From RGZA01 sp964568585 (GTDB lineage Bacteria; Pseudomonadota; Alphaproteobacteria; UBA9219; RGZA01): a stretch of 64,000 nucleotides of DNA. The notes below the pieces were generated by a model. It was given only the letters and a program-made list of their open reading frames with translations. It searched no databases and was not told the DNA's origin. Below are positions 1 to 9,398 of the stretch, piece by piece. Where the stretch lies: assembly GCA_964568585.1 (NCBI GenBank), contig CAZMQI010000008.1:16033-80032 (forward strand), in the 5' to 3' direction. The first letter of the stretch is position 1; each line of letters begins with the position of its first letter. A program made the translations under genes and the position numbers.

Positions 1-85
1 AGCGCAAATCGCCAAGGATTGTCTTGTAGCAAAACAGATGCTGGCATAATCTCGCTTTTGTTAATTTTTCTGTCAAAAATGCATC

Positions 86-3001
86 ATGTCCACTGATTAT
101 AAAAATACCGTTTTCCTTCCTAAAACCGATTTCCCGATGCGCGGTGAATTGCCGCAAAAGGAACCAAAGCTCCTGCATTACTGGCAGGACATCAATCTGC
201 AATCCCTGATTGCGGGCGGTAATACGGGCAAAGAAAAATTCATCCTGCATGATGGCCCACCCTATGCGAATGGTAATCTGCATATCGGCCATGCGGTGAA
301 CAAGATTTTGAAGGACGTCGTCAATAGAGCCAAGCAAATGCAAGGCTATGCCACCGATTACGTCCCGGGGTGGGATTGCCACGGCCTGCCGATCGAATGG
401 AAGATCGAAGAAAAATACCGCGCGCAGAAAAAGAACAAGGATGAAGTGCCGCTTTTGCAATTCCGTCAGGAATGCCGCGAATTCGCACGCGAATGGGTGG
501 GTATCCAAGGCGCGGAATTCCAGCGTTTAGGCGTGATGGGCAATTGGGCCGACCCCTATACAACCATGACCTATGCGGCGGAAGCTGGCATCGTCAAAGA
601 AATCCATAAATTCGCGATGAATGGCGGGCTATACCGCGATGTCAAACCCATCATGTGGTCAACGGTTGAAAAAACCGCACTGGCTGATGCCGAAGTTGAA
701 TATCACGACCATACGTCAACGGCTGCGTATGTGAAGTTTCCAATATCCTCAGTGAGCAAAGATGGCGTTGCTAGTGTCCTAGTGGTGGATATAAAAAATT
801 CAAAATTACTTAATCCTCTTCAAAATGCTTATGTGGTTATTTGGACAACAACACCTTGGACTTTGCCAGGTAATCGTGCAATCGCGTTTGGAAATGATAT
901 TGATTATGCTGTGTATGAATGCTCGAAAGTTGATGAGCTAAGTAAAAGTAGGGTCGGTGAAAAATATGTCATCGCGCAAGCACAAAAAGAAAATTTTGAA
1001 AAACAGACTGGCACCGTTTTACAAGAGTTAGTGAGCTTTAAAGGTAGTGATTTGGGCAAATTGAAGGTTGCTCATCCCCTCCGTGATTTTGAAAAAGACC
1101 ATTATACTTTCGACGTGCCATTATTCGCTGGCGACTTCGTCACAACCGAAACTGGTACTGGTTTCGTGCACATTGCGCCAAACCACGGCGAAGACGATTA
1201 TCTATTGGGCAAAGCGCATCGAACAGAAATTTATGGCGAAAGCGGTGATTTGGGTAAATCCGATTTCGTCGATGGGGAAGGGCGTTATAAACCGCACACC
1301 CCGATTTTTGCGGGTGAATACATCTATAATCTGCAAGGCAAGCCGGGCGGTGCGAATAAAGCGGTACTGGCAAAGCTGACGGAAGTCGGCGCATTACTTG
1401 CCAGCCATTCATTCCAACACAGCTACCCGCATTCATGGCGTTCAAAAGCGCCGGTCATTTTCCGCACCACGCCGCAATGGTTCATCTCGATGGAGAAGAA
1501 TGATTTGCGGAAGAAAGCGTTGAAGGCGATTGCCGATACCGATTGGGTTCCAGCGATGGGCGAAAACCGTATCCGCGCAATGGTTGAAACGCGCCCCGAT
1601 TGGTGCATCAGCCGTCAACGTGCATGGGGCGTTCCAATCGCGATTTTCGCGCATAAGGTCACGGGTGACATCATCCGTGATGACGCAGTAAACAAACGCA
1701 TTGCAGATGCCTTTGAACAAGATGGTGCGGATGCGTGGTTCGCACGCCCAGCACAGGAATTCCTTGGCGATAAGTATAAGGCCGAAGATTACGACCAGAT
1801 TAAAGACATCGTGGATGTGTGGTTTGAATCCGGTTCAACGCATGCGTTTGTTTTAGAAGCACGCGGTTTTTCTGTGCCAGCAGATTTATATTTGGAAGGT
1901 TCCGATCAACATCGTGGCTGGTTCCATTCATCCTTATTGGAAAGTTGTGGCACGCGTGGCTTTGCTCCGTTCAAAGCTGTATTAACCCACGGCTTCGCAT
2001 TGGATGAACAGGGCCGCAAGATGTCGAAGTCGCTGGGCAATGTCGTCGCCCCGCAAGAAGTGATTAAAGAAATGGGTGCAGATATTTTGCGCCTATGGAT
2101 TATCAGCACCGATTACACCGAAGATTTGCGCGTGGGCAAAGAAATCCTCAAGCAATCGGCTGAAACCTATCGCCGTTTGCGTAACACGCTGCGCTATCTG
2201 CTTGGCGCGCTGGATGGTTTTTCTGCCAAAGAAAACATCGCAATTAAAGAAATGCCGGAATTAGAACGTTGGGTATTGCACCGTTTGTTTGAAGTAAATG
2301 CCAATATCGAAAAAGCGATTTCGGAATATAAATTCAACGCCATGTTGACGGAGCTGCATAATTTCTGCGCTGTTGATCTCTCCGCGCTGTATTTCGATAT
2401 CCGTAAGGACAGCTTGTATTGCGATAACCCGAATGATGCGCGTCGCCGTGCCGTTCGCAGCGTGATGCATACGGTTTATGTCGCGCTTACCAAATGGCTT
2501 GCGCCGATTTTGTGCTTCACCGCGGAAGAAGCATGGCTGGCTGGAACGCATGCCGAAAAATCGGTTCATGCGACAACCTTTGAAAAAATCCCCGCTGAAT
2601 GGCGTGATGATGCCTTGGCCACGAAATGGCAACGCATACGTGCGCTACGTTCCGTTGTGACGGGTGCAATTGAAAAGAAGCGTGCGGAAAAGGTTGTGGG
2701 TTCAAGCTTGCAGGCAACCCCGACTGTCTATGTCAAACAAGCCGATGCGGAATTGCTTAAAACCATCGATTTTTCCGATATCTGCATTACCTCGCATCTA
2801 CATATTTCAACCGATGTTGCGCCAGTAGATGCGTTTACGATTGCAGAAACGCCCGATGTCGCTGTCATAGTGAATGTCGCAACTGGCGCCAAGTGCGAAC
2901 GCTGCTGGTGCGTGAAGGACGAAGTTGGCAAAAGCAAAAAACATCCGACGATTTGCGTGCGTTGTGAAACTGCGGTTGAACAGATGGCTGTCGCTGCATG
3001 A
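86..3001 (+). CDS. ileS: Isoleucyl-tRNA synthetase
   Basis: Cytoplasmic class I synthetase that charges tRNA-Ile and edits mischarged valine. The 971-residue length is normal for bacterial IleRS. The HIGH signature is at residues 66-69 inside PYANGNLHIGH, KMSKS is at 645-649, and a C-terminal zinc ribbon has two Cys pairs (CERC at 937 and CVRC at 957). Start ATG at 86; the stop TGA overlaps the lspA ATG. Within the CP1 editing insertion (about nt 730-1110) the sequence turns markedly AT-rich, with different codon preferences from both flanks, although the frame stays open and WTTTPWTLPGNRAIAFG is conserved. This looks like mosaic replacement. Function is certain; the mosaic origin is inference. 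Confidence 0.98.
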   Translation: MSTDYKNTVFLPKTDFPMRGELPQKEPKLLHYWQDINLQSLIAGGNTGKEKFILHDGPPYANGNLHIGHAVNKILKDVVNRAKQMQGYATDYVPGWDCHGLPIEWKIEEKYRAQKKNKDEVPLLQFRQECREFAREWVGIQGAEFQRLGVMGNWADPYTTMTYAAEAGIVKEIHKFAMNGGLYRDVKPIMWSTVEKTALADAEVEYHDHTSTAAYVKFPISSVSKDGVASVLVVDIKNSKLLNPLQNAYVVIWTTTPWTLPGNRAIAFGNDIDYAVYECSKVDELSKSRVGEKYVIAQAQKENFEKQTGTVLQELVSFKGSDLGKLKVAHPLRDFEKDHYTFDVPLFAGDFVTTETGTGFVHIAPNHGEDDYLLGKAHRTEIYGESGDLGKSDFVDGEGRYKPHTPIFAGEYIYNLQGKPGGANKAVLAKLTEVGALLASHSFQHSYPHSWRSKAPVIFRTTPQWFISMEKNDLRKKALKAIADTDWVPAMGENRIRAMVETRPDWCISRQRAWGVPIAIFAHKVTGDIIRDDAVNKRIADAFEQDGADAWFARPAQEFLGDKYKAEDYDQIKDIVDVWFESGSTHAFVLEARGFSVPADLYLEGSDQHRGWFHSSLLESCGTRGFAPFKAVLTHGFALDEQGRKMSKSLGNVVAPQEVIKEMGADILRLWIISTDYTEDLRVGKEILKQSAETYRRLRNTLRYLLGALDGFSAKENIAIKEMPELERWVLHRLFEVNANIEKAISEYKFNAMLTELHNFCAVDLSALYFDIRKDSLYCDNPNDARRRAVRSVMHTVYVALTKWLAPILCFTAEEAWLAGTHAEKSVHATTFEKIPAEWRDDALATKWQRIRALRSVVTGAIEKKRAEKVVGSSLQATPTVYVKQADAELLKTIDFSDICITSHLHISTDVAPVDAFTIAETPDVAVIVNVATGAKCERCWCVKDEVGKSKKHPTICVRCETAVEQMAVAA

Positions 3002-3501
3002 TTATTCAGCGCAGCAAGATTATAGCATTAGTGCTATCGGTGCTTATCACGGTCGTTGATCAGCTCAGCAAAAATGCTGTGTTGCAAGCCATCGCAACCG
3101 AAGGTGTCGCAAAGCCCATCACCTCATTCTTCAATCTGGTGCTTGTCTATAATCACGGCATCAGCTTTGGTTTGTTTAACGATACGCCGGTTGAAGCACA
3201 GCCTTTTATTTTTCTCGGCATCGCTACAGTCATTTCGTTGGTGTTGCTGGTGTGGTTGTTTCGCACCCACAGTGCATTGATAGCAACCGCCCTCGGGCTG
3301 GTGATTGGCGGGGCGATTGGTAATGGTATTGACCGCGTCATGCATGGCGCGGTGATTGATTTTCTCGATTTTTACGTCACAATCGACGGGGTAGCGCGTC
3401 ATTGGCCGGCTTTTAATGTGGCAGACAGTGCTATCGTTTGCGGGGTTGGCTTGCTTTTGCTCGATAGCCTTGCTTTTGACAAAAAGACACTTCAAAAATA
3501 A
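2998..3501 (+). CDS. lspA: Lipoprotein signal peptidase (signal peptidase II)
   Basis: Inner-membrane aspartyl peptidase that removes the signal peptide of diacylglyceryl-modified prolipoproteins. The 167-residue protein has about four hydrophobic segments. It carries the family blocks VVDQLSKN (residues 19-26), FNLVLVYNHGISFGLF (45-60), GGAIGNGIDRV and FNVADSAI, with catalytic Asp candidates D124 and D143. ATG overlaps the ileS stop (ATGA), indicating translational coupling; ileS-lspA is a common bacterial pair. The next gene encodes a lipoprotein, a likely substrate. Length and motifs are complete. Confidence 0.97.
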   Translation: MIIQRSKIIALVLSVLITVVDQLSKNAVLQAIATEGVAKPITSFFNLVLVYNHGISFGLFNDTPVEAQPFIFLGIATVISLVLLVWLFRTHSALIATALGLVIGGAIGNGIDRVMHGAVIDFLDFYVTIDGVARHWPAFNVADSAIVCGVGLLLLDSLAFDKKTLQK

Positions 3502-3505
3502 GGGC

Positions 3506-4102
3506 ATGAAATCACACATGAAGACTAAAAATATTCTCATTGTTTGTGCATCGCTCCTTACTATTACTGGTGCGCTCACGGGGTGTCAGGAAACACGTGA
3601 AGCGGTCGGTCTTGTGAATACGGCGCCCGATGAATTCGCGGTGATTGATCACCCACCATTATCGATGCCGCCAGATTTCGATTTACGCCCGCCACGTCCC
3701 GGGGCTGCTGCACGTAATGCCATTAATCCATCCACCGCAGCTGCCAAAGCGCTTTACGGCGAAGGCAAAATGGAAACCGTTCAACAGCAAGGCGTAAGCT
3801 CGCTCAACATGCAGGCATTAAGTCCAGCTGAACAATCCTTGATTAGCCAAACGGGTAGCGCAACTGCCGATCCGCGCGTGCGTTCAAAGCTTGATAAGGA
3901 AGCTGGCCAGCAAGTGGTGGGTAGTCGCCGCTTGCTGGATGCCATTACTTTCTGGAAAGATCCCAAGAAGGGCGAGCAAGGCGTAGCCGTAGATGCAGCC
4001 GCAGAAAAAGAACGTCTTGATAAAGCCAAACGTGATGGGTTGCCTATCAACGCGACAGGCACCCCCGCGATTGAGAAGAATAATTCAGTAGTCGTCCAAT
4101 AG
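3506..4102 (+). CDS. DUF3035/BamF-like outer-membrane lipoprotein
   Basis: Predicted lipoprotein: a Lys-containing start, a hydrophobic stretch (ILIVCASLLTITGA) and the lipobox LTGC, after which the mature protein starts with QETREAVGLV. The segment PDEFAVIDHPPLSMPPDFDLRPP is typical of the alphaproteobacterial DUF3035 family, named BamF after the Caulobacter beta-barrel assembly complex. The open frame extends upstream to 3416 inside lspA, but a lipoprotein signal needs the start at 3506 (MKSH) or 3518 (MKTK). An AGGG at 3501-3504 is one base from the first and 13 from the second, so the exact start is unsettled. Order lspA, this gene, then two M16 peptidases is recurrent in alphaproteobacteria. 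Family assignment is from memory of the motif. Confidence 0.75.
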   Translation: MKSHMKTKNILIVCASLLTITGALTGCQETREAVGLVNTAPDEFAVIDHPPLSMPPDFDLRPPRPGAAARNAINPSTAAAKALYGEGKMETVQQQGVSSLNMQALSPAEQSLISQTGSATADPRVRSKLDKEAGQQVVGSRRLLDAITFWKDPKKGEQGVAVDAAAEKERLDKAKRDGLPINATGTPAIEKNNSVVVQ

Positions 4103-4110
4103 GATTAAGT

Positions 4111-5484
4111 ATGCGCCGTTTTTGGCTACTCACGCTCGCCTTGGTTTTCACAAGCGGTGTAGCACAAGCCGCCGTGTTCAATGCCAAGACAACAACCCTT
4201 GCAAACGGTTTACAGGTGGTTGTGGTTGAAAACCATATGGCGCCTGTGGTCACCCATATGATGTGGGTCAAGGCAGGCGCCGCGGATGAAGAACATGGTG
4301 TATCGGGTATCGCGCATTATCTTGAACATCTGATGTTCAAAGGCACGGAAAAAGTCCCCAACGGTCAATACAGCGCGCGCATCGCACAAGTGGGCGGGAC
4401 AGAAAACGCATTCACATCGTGGGATTATACCGCATACTTTGCCAGTGTTTCAAAAGCCAATCTGCCGATGGTGATGGAGCTGGAAGCAGACCGCCTGACG
4501 CATCTCAAGATTATCAAAGAGCTCGCAGCGCCAGAGCTGGCAGTTGTGCTTGATGAACGCCGCCAGCGCGTGGATGACGAACCGTTTGCGCCACTGTTAC
4601 AGCAAATGGCCGCAGCATTATTCCCGCACCATCCCTATGGCATCCCCGTGATTGGCTGGAAAGAAGAAATCGAGAAATTCACGGTCGATGATGCCAAGCG
4701 TTTTTATGAAACATGGTATCAACCCTCCAATACCGTGATTGTGGTGAGCGGTGATGTGAAGGCTGACGAGGTGTTTGCGCTTGCCAAGAAGACCTTTGGC
4801 GCATTGCCAACCAAAACCATTGCGCCACGAAGCCGTGCGAGTGATCCGTCATTTAAAGGCAATGCCACCATTATTCTGGAACACGAGCACGTCAAGGAAA
4901 CGACAGTATTGCGTTCCTATAAAGTCACGCCATCGCGTAAAGACCAGGCGCAATCGCTCGCACTCCAGCTGCTTACTGAATTGCTTGATGGTTCGGATGC
5001 ATCCTATCTTCCCAAACGCCTCATCCACGACAAAAACATGGCCAGCAGCGTGAGTGTGAATTACGAAAGTGATTTATATGATGATGGGCAATTCTCCATC
5101 TCCATGGTCCCAAAAGGAAATGTGACGAAAGAACAGCTATTGGCTGAAATGGACGTTGCGTTGCATGACTACGCTAAAAAAATCCCTGCTGAAGATGATG
5201 TGAAGGCTGCAAAACGCGGCTTGCAACGTATGGCGGTGCTGGCGCGCGATAGTGTCATGGGGCCTGCACAAACCATCGGCGTTGCACTTTCCACCGGCCA
5301 AAGGCTTGATGATGTCGAAAGCTGGCCGGAACATATCGGCGCGGTAAAAGCCGAAGACATACAAAAAGCACTGCAAACCATTCTGGATAGCCCAAGCGTG
5401 ACCGGTATCCTAAAGCCCAAGGAAGGTGTTGCTCCAACCGCTGCGCCTCCACCGGCCCTACCAGCCGGAGGACCAATCCGATGA
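4111..5484 (+). CDS. M16 family zinc metallopeptidase, active subunit
   Basis: Secreted pitrilysin-type peptidase of 457 residues. A cleavable signal peptide covers about residues 1-20 (MRRFWLLTLALVFTSGVAQA). The inverted zinc motif HYLEH is at residues 69-73 and the third ligand E149 (in LDERR) lies exactly 76 residues further, as expected for the family. The second, non-catalytic M16 domain fills the C-terminal half, and the tail is Pro/Ala-rich. It overlaps the next gene, an M16 protein lacking the zinc motif, by four bases (ATGA), so the two probably form a mixed active/inactive periplasmic complex like mitochondrial processing peptidase. Substrate unknown. Confidence 0.93.
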   Translation: MRRFWLLTLALVFTSGVAQAAVFNAKTTTLANGLQVVVVENHMAPVVTHMMWVKAGAADEEHGVSGIAHYLEHLMFKGTEKVPNGQYSARIAQVGGTENAFTSWDYTAYFASVSKANLPMVMELEADRLTHLKIIKELAAPELAVVLDERRQRVDDEPFAPLLQQMAAALFPHHPYGIPVIGWKEEIEKFTVDDAKRFYETWYQPSNTVIVVSGDVKADEVFALAKKTFGALPTKTIAPRSRASDPSFKGNATIILEHEHVKETTVLRSYKVTPSRKDQAQSLALQLLTELLDGSDASYLPKRLIHDKNMASSVSVNYESDLYDDGQFSISMVPKGNVTKEQLLAEMDVALHDYAKKIPAEDDVKAAKRGLQRMAVLARDSVMGPAQTIGVALSTGQRLDDVESWPEHIGAVKAEDIQKALQTILDSPSVTGILKPKEGVAPTAAPPPALPAGGPIR

Positions 5485-6815
5485 AACGCATTGCATTATA
5501 TATTGCCATAGCATTAGCGCTTTTGTTCCCGCAGCCATCCTTGGCAGCAGATGTACAAATATTCAAAAGCAGCAAGGGGATTACCGTGTGGCTTGTTGAA
5601 GATCATACACTGCCAATCGTGTCCATGTCCTTTGCATGGAATGGCGGCATTGAACGTGATGAAGACGCAAAACAAGGCTTAAGCTATGTCGCAGCCGCCA
5701 TGTTGACCAAAGGCGCAGGCAATGACGATGAAAATGCATTCCAGAAGAAGATGCAGGATAACGCCATCAGTCTGAATTTTCAGGCACAGCGCGATAATTT
5801 TTTTGGCCAGATGCGTAGTTTGAAAGAAACATTACCCATCGCACAGGAGTTGCTGCGTGCCAGTATCATGCAACCGCGCTTTGATGACCAAAGCCTGATG
5901 CAGGTGAAGGCGCAGAATATCAGCACATTGAAGAGTTATCAGTCCGATCCGGATTGGCTGATGTCACGTTTGATGATGCGCGAAGTATTCGCTGGCCATC
6001 CCTACAGCAAACGCACCTTGGGCACGTTGGCAACCGTGAATTCAATTACCAAAGATGATTTGAAAGCTTGGCACAAACATCTCTCGCGGGATCATTTGCT
6101 GGTGAGCGTAACGGGCGATGTAACCAAGGAAGAACTGGGTAAGCTGGTTGACCAGATTTTCGGCGATTTGCCAGAAAAAGCCAACCAAACAGAGCCAGCC
6201 GAGGCCGATTTAAAAGGCCAAGGCGAAACCTTCTTGCTCAATTACAAAGGGCCCCAAAGCAGCATCATCGTGGCATGGCCTGGCATCAAACGCGCCGATA
6301 AAGACTGGCATGCGATGGAAGTCATGAATTACATTCTAGGTGGCGGTAGTTTTTCGTCGCGCCTGATGAGCGAAGTGCGCGAAAAGCGCGGCCTCACTTA
6401 TGGAATTTCATCGGGCATGTCATTATACGAACATGCCGCGACCTACACCATTCAGGCGTCGTTTAAGAATGAAAACGCAGGCAATGTGCTGGACCTTATT
6501 AAAAAAGAAATCAGCCGCATGCGAGATACAAAAGTGTCGGCTGCTGAAATGAAAGCAGCAAAAGATTATCTGATTGGTTCCTACGCATTATCGCTGACAT
6601 CTACCGCGCGTGTCGCCGGACATTATCTTGAAATCCAGCGACAGAATTTGGGTGTTGATGCACAGCAAAAGCGTGAAACTGGGTTGAATGCAGTGACTGC
6701 GGAGGATGTGCAACGGGTTGCCAAACGTATCCTGCAAGATGCTGCACAGATCACCTTCTTTGTCGGCCAGCCCAAAGGGATAACCCCTACCAAGACGTTC
6801 GACAGCGTCGAATAA
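5481..6815 (+). CDS. M16 family peptidase, catalytically inactive partner
   Basis: Secreted M16-fold protein of 444 residues with a signal peptide (MKRIALYIAIALALLFPQPSLA). The fold is recognisable from GITVWLVEDHTLPIVSMS near the N-terminus and the C-terminal block YILGGGSFSSRLMSEVREKRGLTYG, which contains the substrate-binding R/Y pair. The HxxEH zinc site is absent: the equivalent stretch reads LSYVAAAML. It starts within the stop of the active M16 gene (ATGA), so the two are translated together. By analogy with two-subunit M16 enzymes it should bind substrate and complete the chamber. A clear promoterless join to the preceding gene suggests one operon from ileS to here. Confidence 0.92.
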   Translation: MKRIALYIAIALALLFPQPSLAADVQIFKSSKGITVWLVEDHTLPIVSMSFAWNGGIERDEDAKQGLSYVAAAMLTKGAGNDDENAFQKKMQDNAISLNFQAQRDNFFGQMRSLKETLPIAQELLRASIMQPRFDDQSLMQVKAQNISTLKSYQSDPDWLMSRLMMREVFAGHPYSKRTLGTLATVNSITKDDLKAWHKHLSRDHLLVSVTGDVTKEELGKLVDQIFGDLPEKANQTEPAEADLKGQGETFLLNYKGPQSSIIVAWPGIKRADKDWHAMEVMNYILGGGSFSSRLMSEVREKRGLTYGISSGMSLYEHAATYTIQASFKNENAGNVLDLIKKEISRMRDTKVSAAEMKAAKDYLIGSYALSLTSTARVAGHYLEIQRQNLGVDAQQKRETGLNAVTAEDVQRVAKRILQDAAQITFFVGQPKGITPTKTFDSVE

Positions 6816-6929
6816 CTCATAACTATCTGAAATATATTATTTATTTATGACCATTGGCATTAGCCGTCTGTCAATAGGTTCAGGGTTAATATGTCTTCAT
6901 ATTCAATGGCATAAGCCCGGGATAAGTAT

Positions 6930-7871
6930 ATGGCTATTACACCATTTGTATTTGCGCCGTTTGGGACGCCTGGCAGAGATGCGTCAGGCGAGCGCACGAG
7001 CGCCGAATTATCCTTTACCAGAAATTTCGACATTACCAAACCCGCCGTCATGGTGTTTTTTGCTCATGGGCACCATACAAAACTGGAACGCGATGTCGTG
7101 GGCAAAATGAATGTATTGGCGCAATTAGAAAAAGCAGGATTGAATGCCGTGCTGATTGCACCGCAACTTGCTTATAATGATAAAGATTCTGGACCTGGAC
7201 GATTTGCCGAACGCGGATTTGCCAATCGGTTTTTCGATGAAGCTGCGCTAAAGCTGGCACAAATGCATGATCAGCAACGGCTTCATCAAACACGTCCAAG
7301 CCCGCAAACCATCGACACATTCCGCAGCATGCCTATCATCATGGTCAGTTACAGTGGTGGATATGGTGCAACGAATGCCATCATCAGCAATGCCATGAAC
7401 GAAGTGCCACGAATGAATATGGATGCACGCGGCCAGATTACTGAACAAGCACCACTGGGCCAACGCATCAAAGGCGCGGTTTTACTGGATACATTGTATG
7501 GCGGTGCAGACATATATCAGCGATTTGCTGGACAATCCCATCGCCCGTTCGTCATCAGCAATTATATTGCAACAGATGGAAAGGATTTGACACGCATCAC
7601 CAACCAATCCATGGAACGGCATTTTGCTGCAAAAGGTCAGCTTTCAGATGGCGCCGTAACGCCGCAACGTAATGTCAGAATAATGCAAGAGTATGGAGAT
7701 CACTTTACATTGGTGCAGGATAGGTTGGCGAGCTCATTGAATCATGTTTCGGGCTATCGTGTTGCGGGTCCTGCACCTGCTACAACGGCACCACAGCATC
7801 ATCGCGGGCAACCTGAACGCATTCCAATGCGTATTTTTTCAATCAACGATACGCCATCATCCAGAGGTTAA
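6930..7871 (+). CDS. Putative alpha/beta-fold serine hydrolase, function unknown
   Basis: I do not recognise a named family for this 313-residue protein. It has features of a serine hydrolase: a strand followed by AHGHH (residues 45-49), an SYSGG nucleophile-elbow-like motif with S142, an aspartate in GAVLLDTLYGG (D187), and YGDHFTLV with H258 in the expected order for a catalytic triad. No signal peptide is evident. It follows the M16 genes after 114 bp and runs convergently into xthA with a four-base overlap (7868-7871). The C-terminal 45 residues look disordered. The hydrolase call is inference from motif order and spacing only. Confidence 0.6.
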   Translation: MAITPFVFAPFGTPGRDASGERTSAELSFTRNFDITKPAVMVFFAHGHHTKLERDVVGKMNVLAQLEKAGLNAVLIAPQLAYNDKDSGPGRFAERGFANRFFDEAALKLAQMHDQQRLHQTRPSPQTIDTFRSMPIIMVSYSGGYGATNAIISNAMNEVPRMNMDARGQITEQAPLGQRIKGAVLLDTLYGGADIYQRFAGQSHRPFVISNYIATDGKDLTRITNQSMERHFAAKGQLSDGAVTPQRNVRIMQEYGDHFTLVQDRLASSLNHVSGYRVAGPAPATTAPQHHRGQPERIPMRIFSINDTPSSRG

Positions 7872-8659
7872 GCGAAGTCCACCATCACGGGCACGTGATC
7901 GCTGGGCTTTGGTTCCCAACCGCGTGCTTCACGCAGGATGCTGGTGCTCTTTAGTGAGCCAATTAATGGTTTGCTACACCAGATATGATCAAGCCTGCGG
8001 CCACGGTTGGATGCCGCCCAATCACCCGCACGGTAACTCCACCACGAATAAAGCTTTTGGTCATGCGGCACAAAATGCCGAACCGCGTCATACCAGCCAT
8101 TCGATGTCTGTAAATGACCAAGTTTTTCAACTTCGATGGGGGTGTGTGAGACCACGTCCAACAGCTGCTTATGTGACCACACATCATGTTCCAGTGGTGC
8201 GATGTTCAAATCCCCCACCAGAATTTTACGTGTTTCATGGGCGGATTTCTTTTTCCACCAACCGCTTAATTCATCCAGCAATTGCAGTTTATGCGCGAAT
8301 TTCTCGTTCTGCTCGATGTCGGGAATATCACCGCCTGCGGGTACATATAAACAATGCACCTCGGTTTTATCAGGCAAGGTTGCATAGATGTGGCGGCAAT
8401 CATCCTTGCCAGCCCAACGTTCGATGGAGGGATTGCTAAGCGGTACGCGGGAAAGGATGGCAACGCCATTATATCCCTTCATGCCGTGAATATGCTGGTG
8501 GACATAACCAAGACTTTTAAACGCATCACACGGGAATAATTCATCCGGTGTTTTGGTTTCTTGCAGGCACACCACATCCGGTTGGTGCTCGGTCATGAAG
8601 CGTTTCACCATATCCTGGCGAAGCCGTACGGAATTTATGTTCCATGTAGCAATACGCAT
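7868..8659 (-). CDS. xthA: Exodeoxyribonuclease III / AP endonuclease
   Basis: DNA repair nuclease of the Mg-dependent endonuclease/exonuclease/phosphatase fold, cleaving 5' of abasic sites. The 263 residues start with MRIATWNINSVRLR and contain the metal and catalytic blocks CLQETKTP (Glu ligand), GYNGVAILSR, YVPAGG, VGDLNIAPLEHDV, LDHIWCS and SDHVPVMVDF. Full length for the family. It follows lolA on the same strand with a 16-bp gap and ends convergently with the hydrolase gene. ftsK-lolA-xthA is a familiar alphaproteobacterial order. Confidence 0.97.
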   Translation of the reverse strand: MRIATWNINSVRLRQDMVKRFMTEHQPDVVCLQETKTPDELFPCDAFKSLGYVHQHIHGMKGYNGVAILSRVPLSNPSIERWAGKDDCRHIYATLPDKTEVHCLYVPAGGDIPDIEQNEKFAHKLQLLDELSGWWKKKSAHETRKILVGDLNIAPLEHDVWSHKQLLDVVSHTPIEVEKLGHLQTSNGWYDAVRHFVPHDQKLYSWWSYRAGDWAASNRGRRLDHIWCSKPLIGSLKSTSILREARGWEPKPSDHVPVMVDFA

Positions 8660-8675
8660 GTCACCCGTCGCTTAC

Positions 8676-9398
8676 TTAATTGATACGACCGCCGTGCATA
8701 TTCGGATCACGGTAGAAGAAGGTGGAGGAGGGAATGTTGACATCCATAACTTGATTGTAAATCGCAACGCGTGTTTCAACGCCTTGGGCATCAACCACAC
8801 GCCAATTCTTCAGCTTTAACGGCTTATCCTCGAATTCCAAGGTGATGGAGCCTGCAGCAGGATTATCCTTCTGGGTAAGTGTCATATGCAGGGCAGCAGG
8901 ATATTTTTTCAGTTCCGTCACGGCGATTTCTGCGCCGTTCAATTTCAAATCATCACGCAGGATGATATCGGCAAGCGATGAGCCAATCGGAATGCTGGAA
9001 CCCGTTTTGGCTTGGCCATCCCATACATGCATAAACGCGCCATCTGCTACTAACAGATTTTCATTCGGCGGGTTATATTCAAGTCGCATCTTGCCGGGGC
9101 GCGAAATCGCGACCTTGCCATTGGCATTGCTGCCATCGGCCATGGTCTGTGTGAAATCGGCGCGCATGGTCTTGATGCTGTTCAGATAGGTTTGCAGACG
9201 ATCAATTTCGTCCTTATCGCCTGTCTTGATTTCTGGCACACCATCATCTTCCGGTTTGGCAGGTTTGTTTACGCTGCCAGCCTTTGAAAGCTTTTGCATC
9301 AGCGAATTGCCGGGGGAATAGGTGCCATCCTTTGCAACTTCAGCGAAGCTGAGCAAAGGAACAGAGCAAAATAAAACGATAAGCAGGATGTGTTTCAT
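8676..9398 (-). CDS. lolA: LolA-family outer-membrane lipoprotein carrier protein
   Basis: Periplasmic chaperone that carries lipoproteins from the LolCDE exporter to the outer membrane. A signal peptide covers residues 1-19 (MKHILLIVLFCSVPLLSFA). A linker of about 45 residues rich in Lys and Asp then leads to the LolA domain, recognisable from LQTYLNSIKTMRADFTQT, GKVAISRPGKMRLEYNPP, VADGAFMHVWD and PLKLKNWRVVDAQG. At 240 residues it is slightly longer than the E. coli protein because of the linker. Its ATG overlaps the stop of the upstream TPR/oxygenase gene (ATGA), so the two are coupled. Confidence 0.92.
   Translation of the reverse strand: MKHILLIVLFCSVPLLSFAEVAKDGTYSPGNSLMQKLSKAGSVNKPAKPEDDGVPEIKTGDKDEIDRLQTYLNSIKTMRADFTQTMADGSNANGKVAISRPGKMRLEYNPPNENLLVADGAFMHVWDGQAKTGSSIPIGSSLADIILRDDLKLNGAEIAVTELKKYPAALHMTLTQKDNPAAGSITLEFEDKPLKLKNWRVVDAQGVETRVAIYNQVMDVNIPSSTFFYRDPNMHGGRIN

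Noticed and set aside
5481..6815. Second M16 gene as a decayed pseudogene
   Set aside because: Frame is full length with signal peptide and intact C-terminal R/Y motif; loss of the zinc site is normal for partner subunits.
7744..8439. 231-residue plus-strand ORF
   Set aside because: It is antisense to xthA, which is unmistakable; the translation has no family features and is Arg/His/Pro-rich, as shadows often are.
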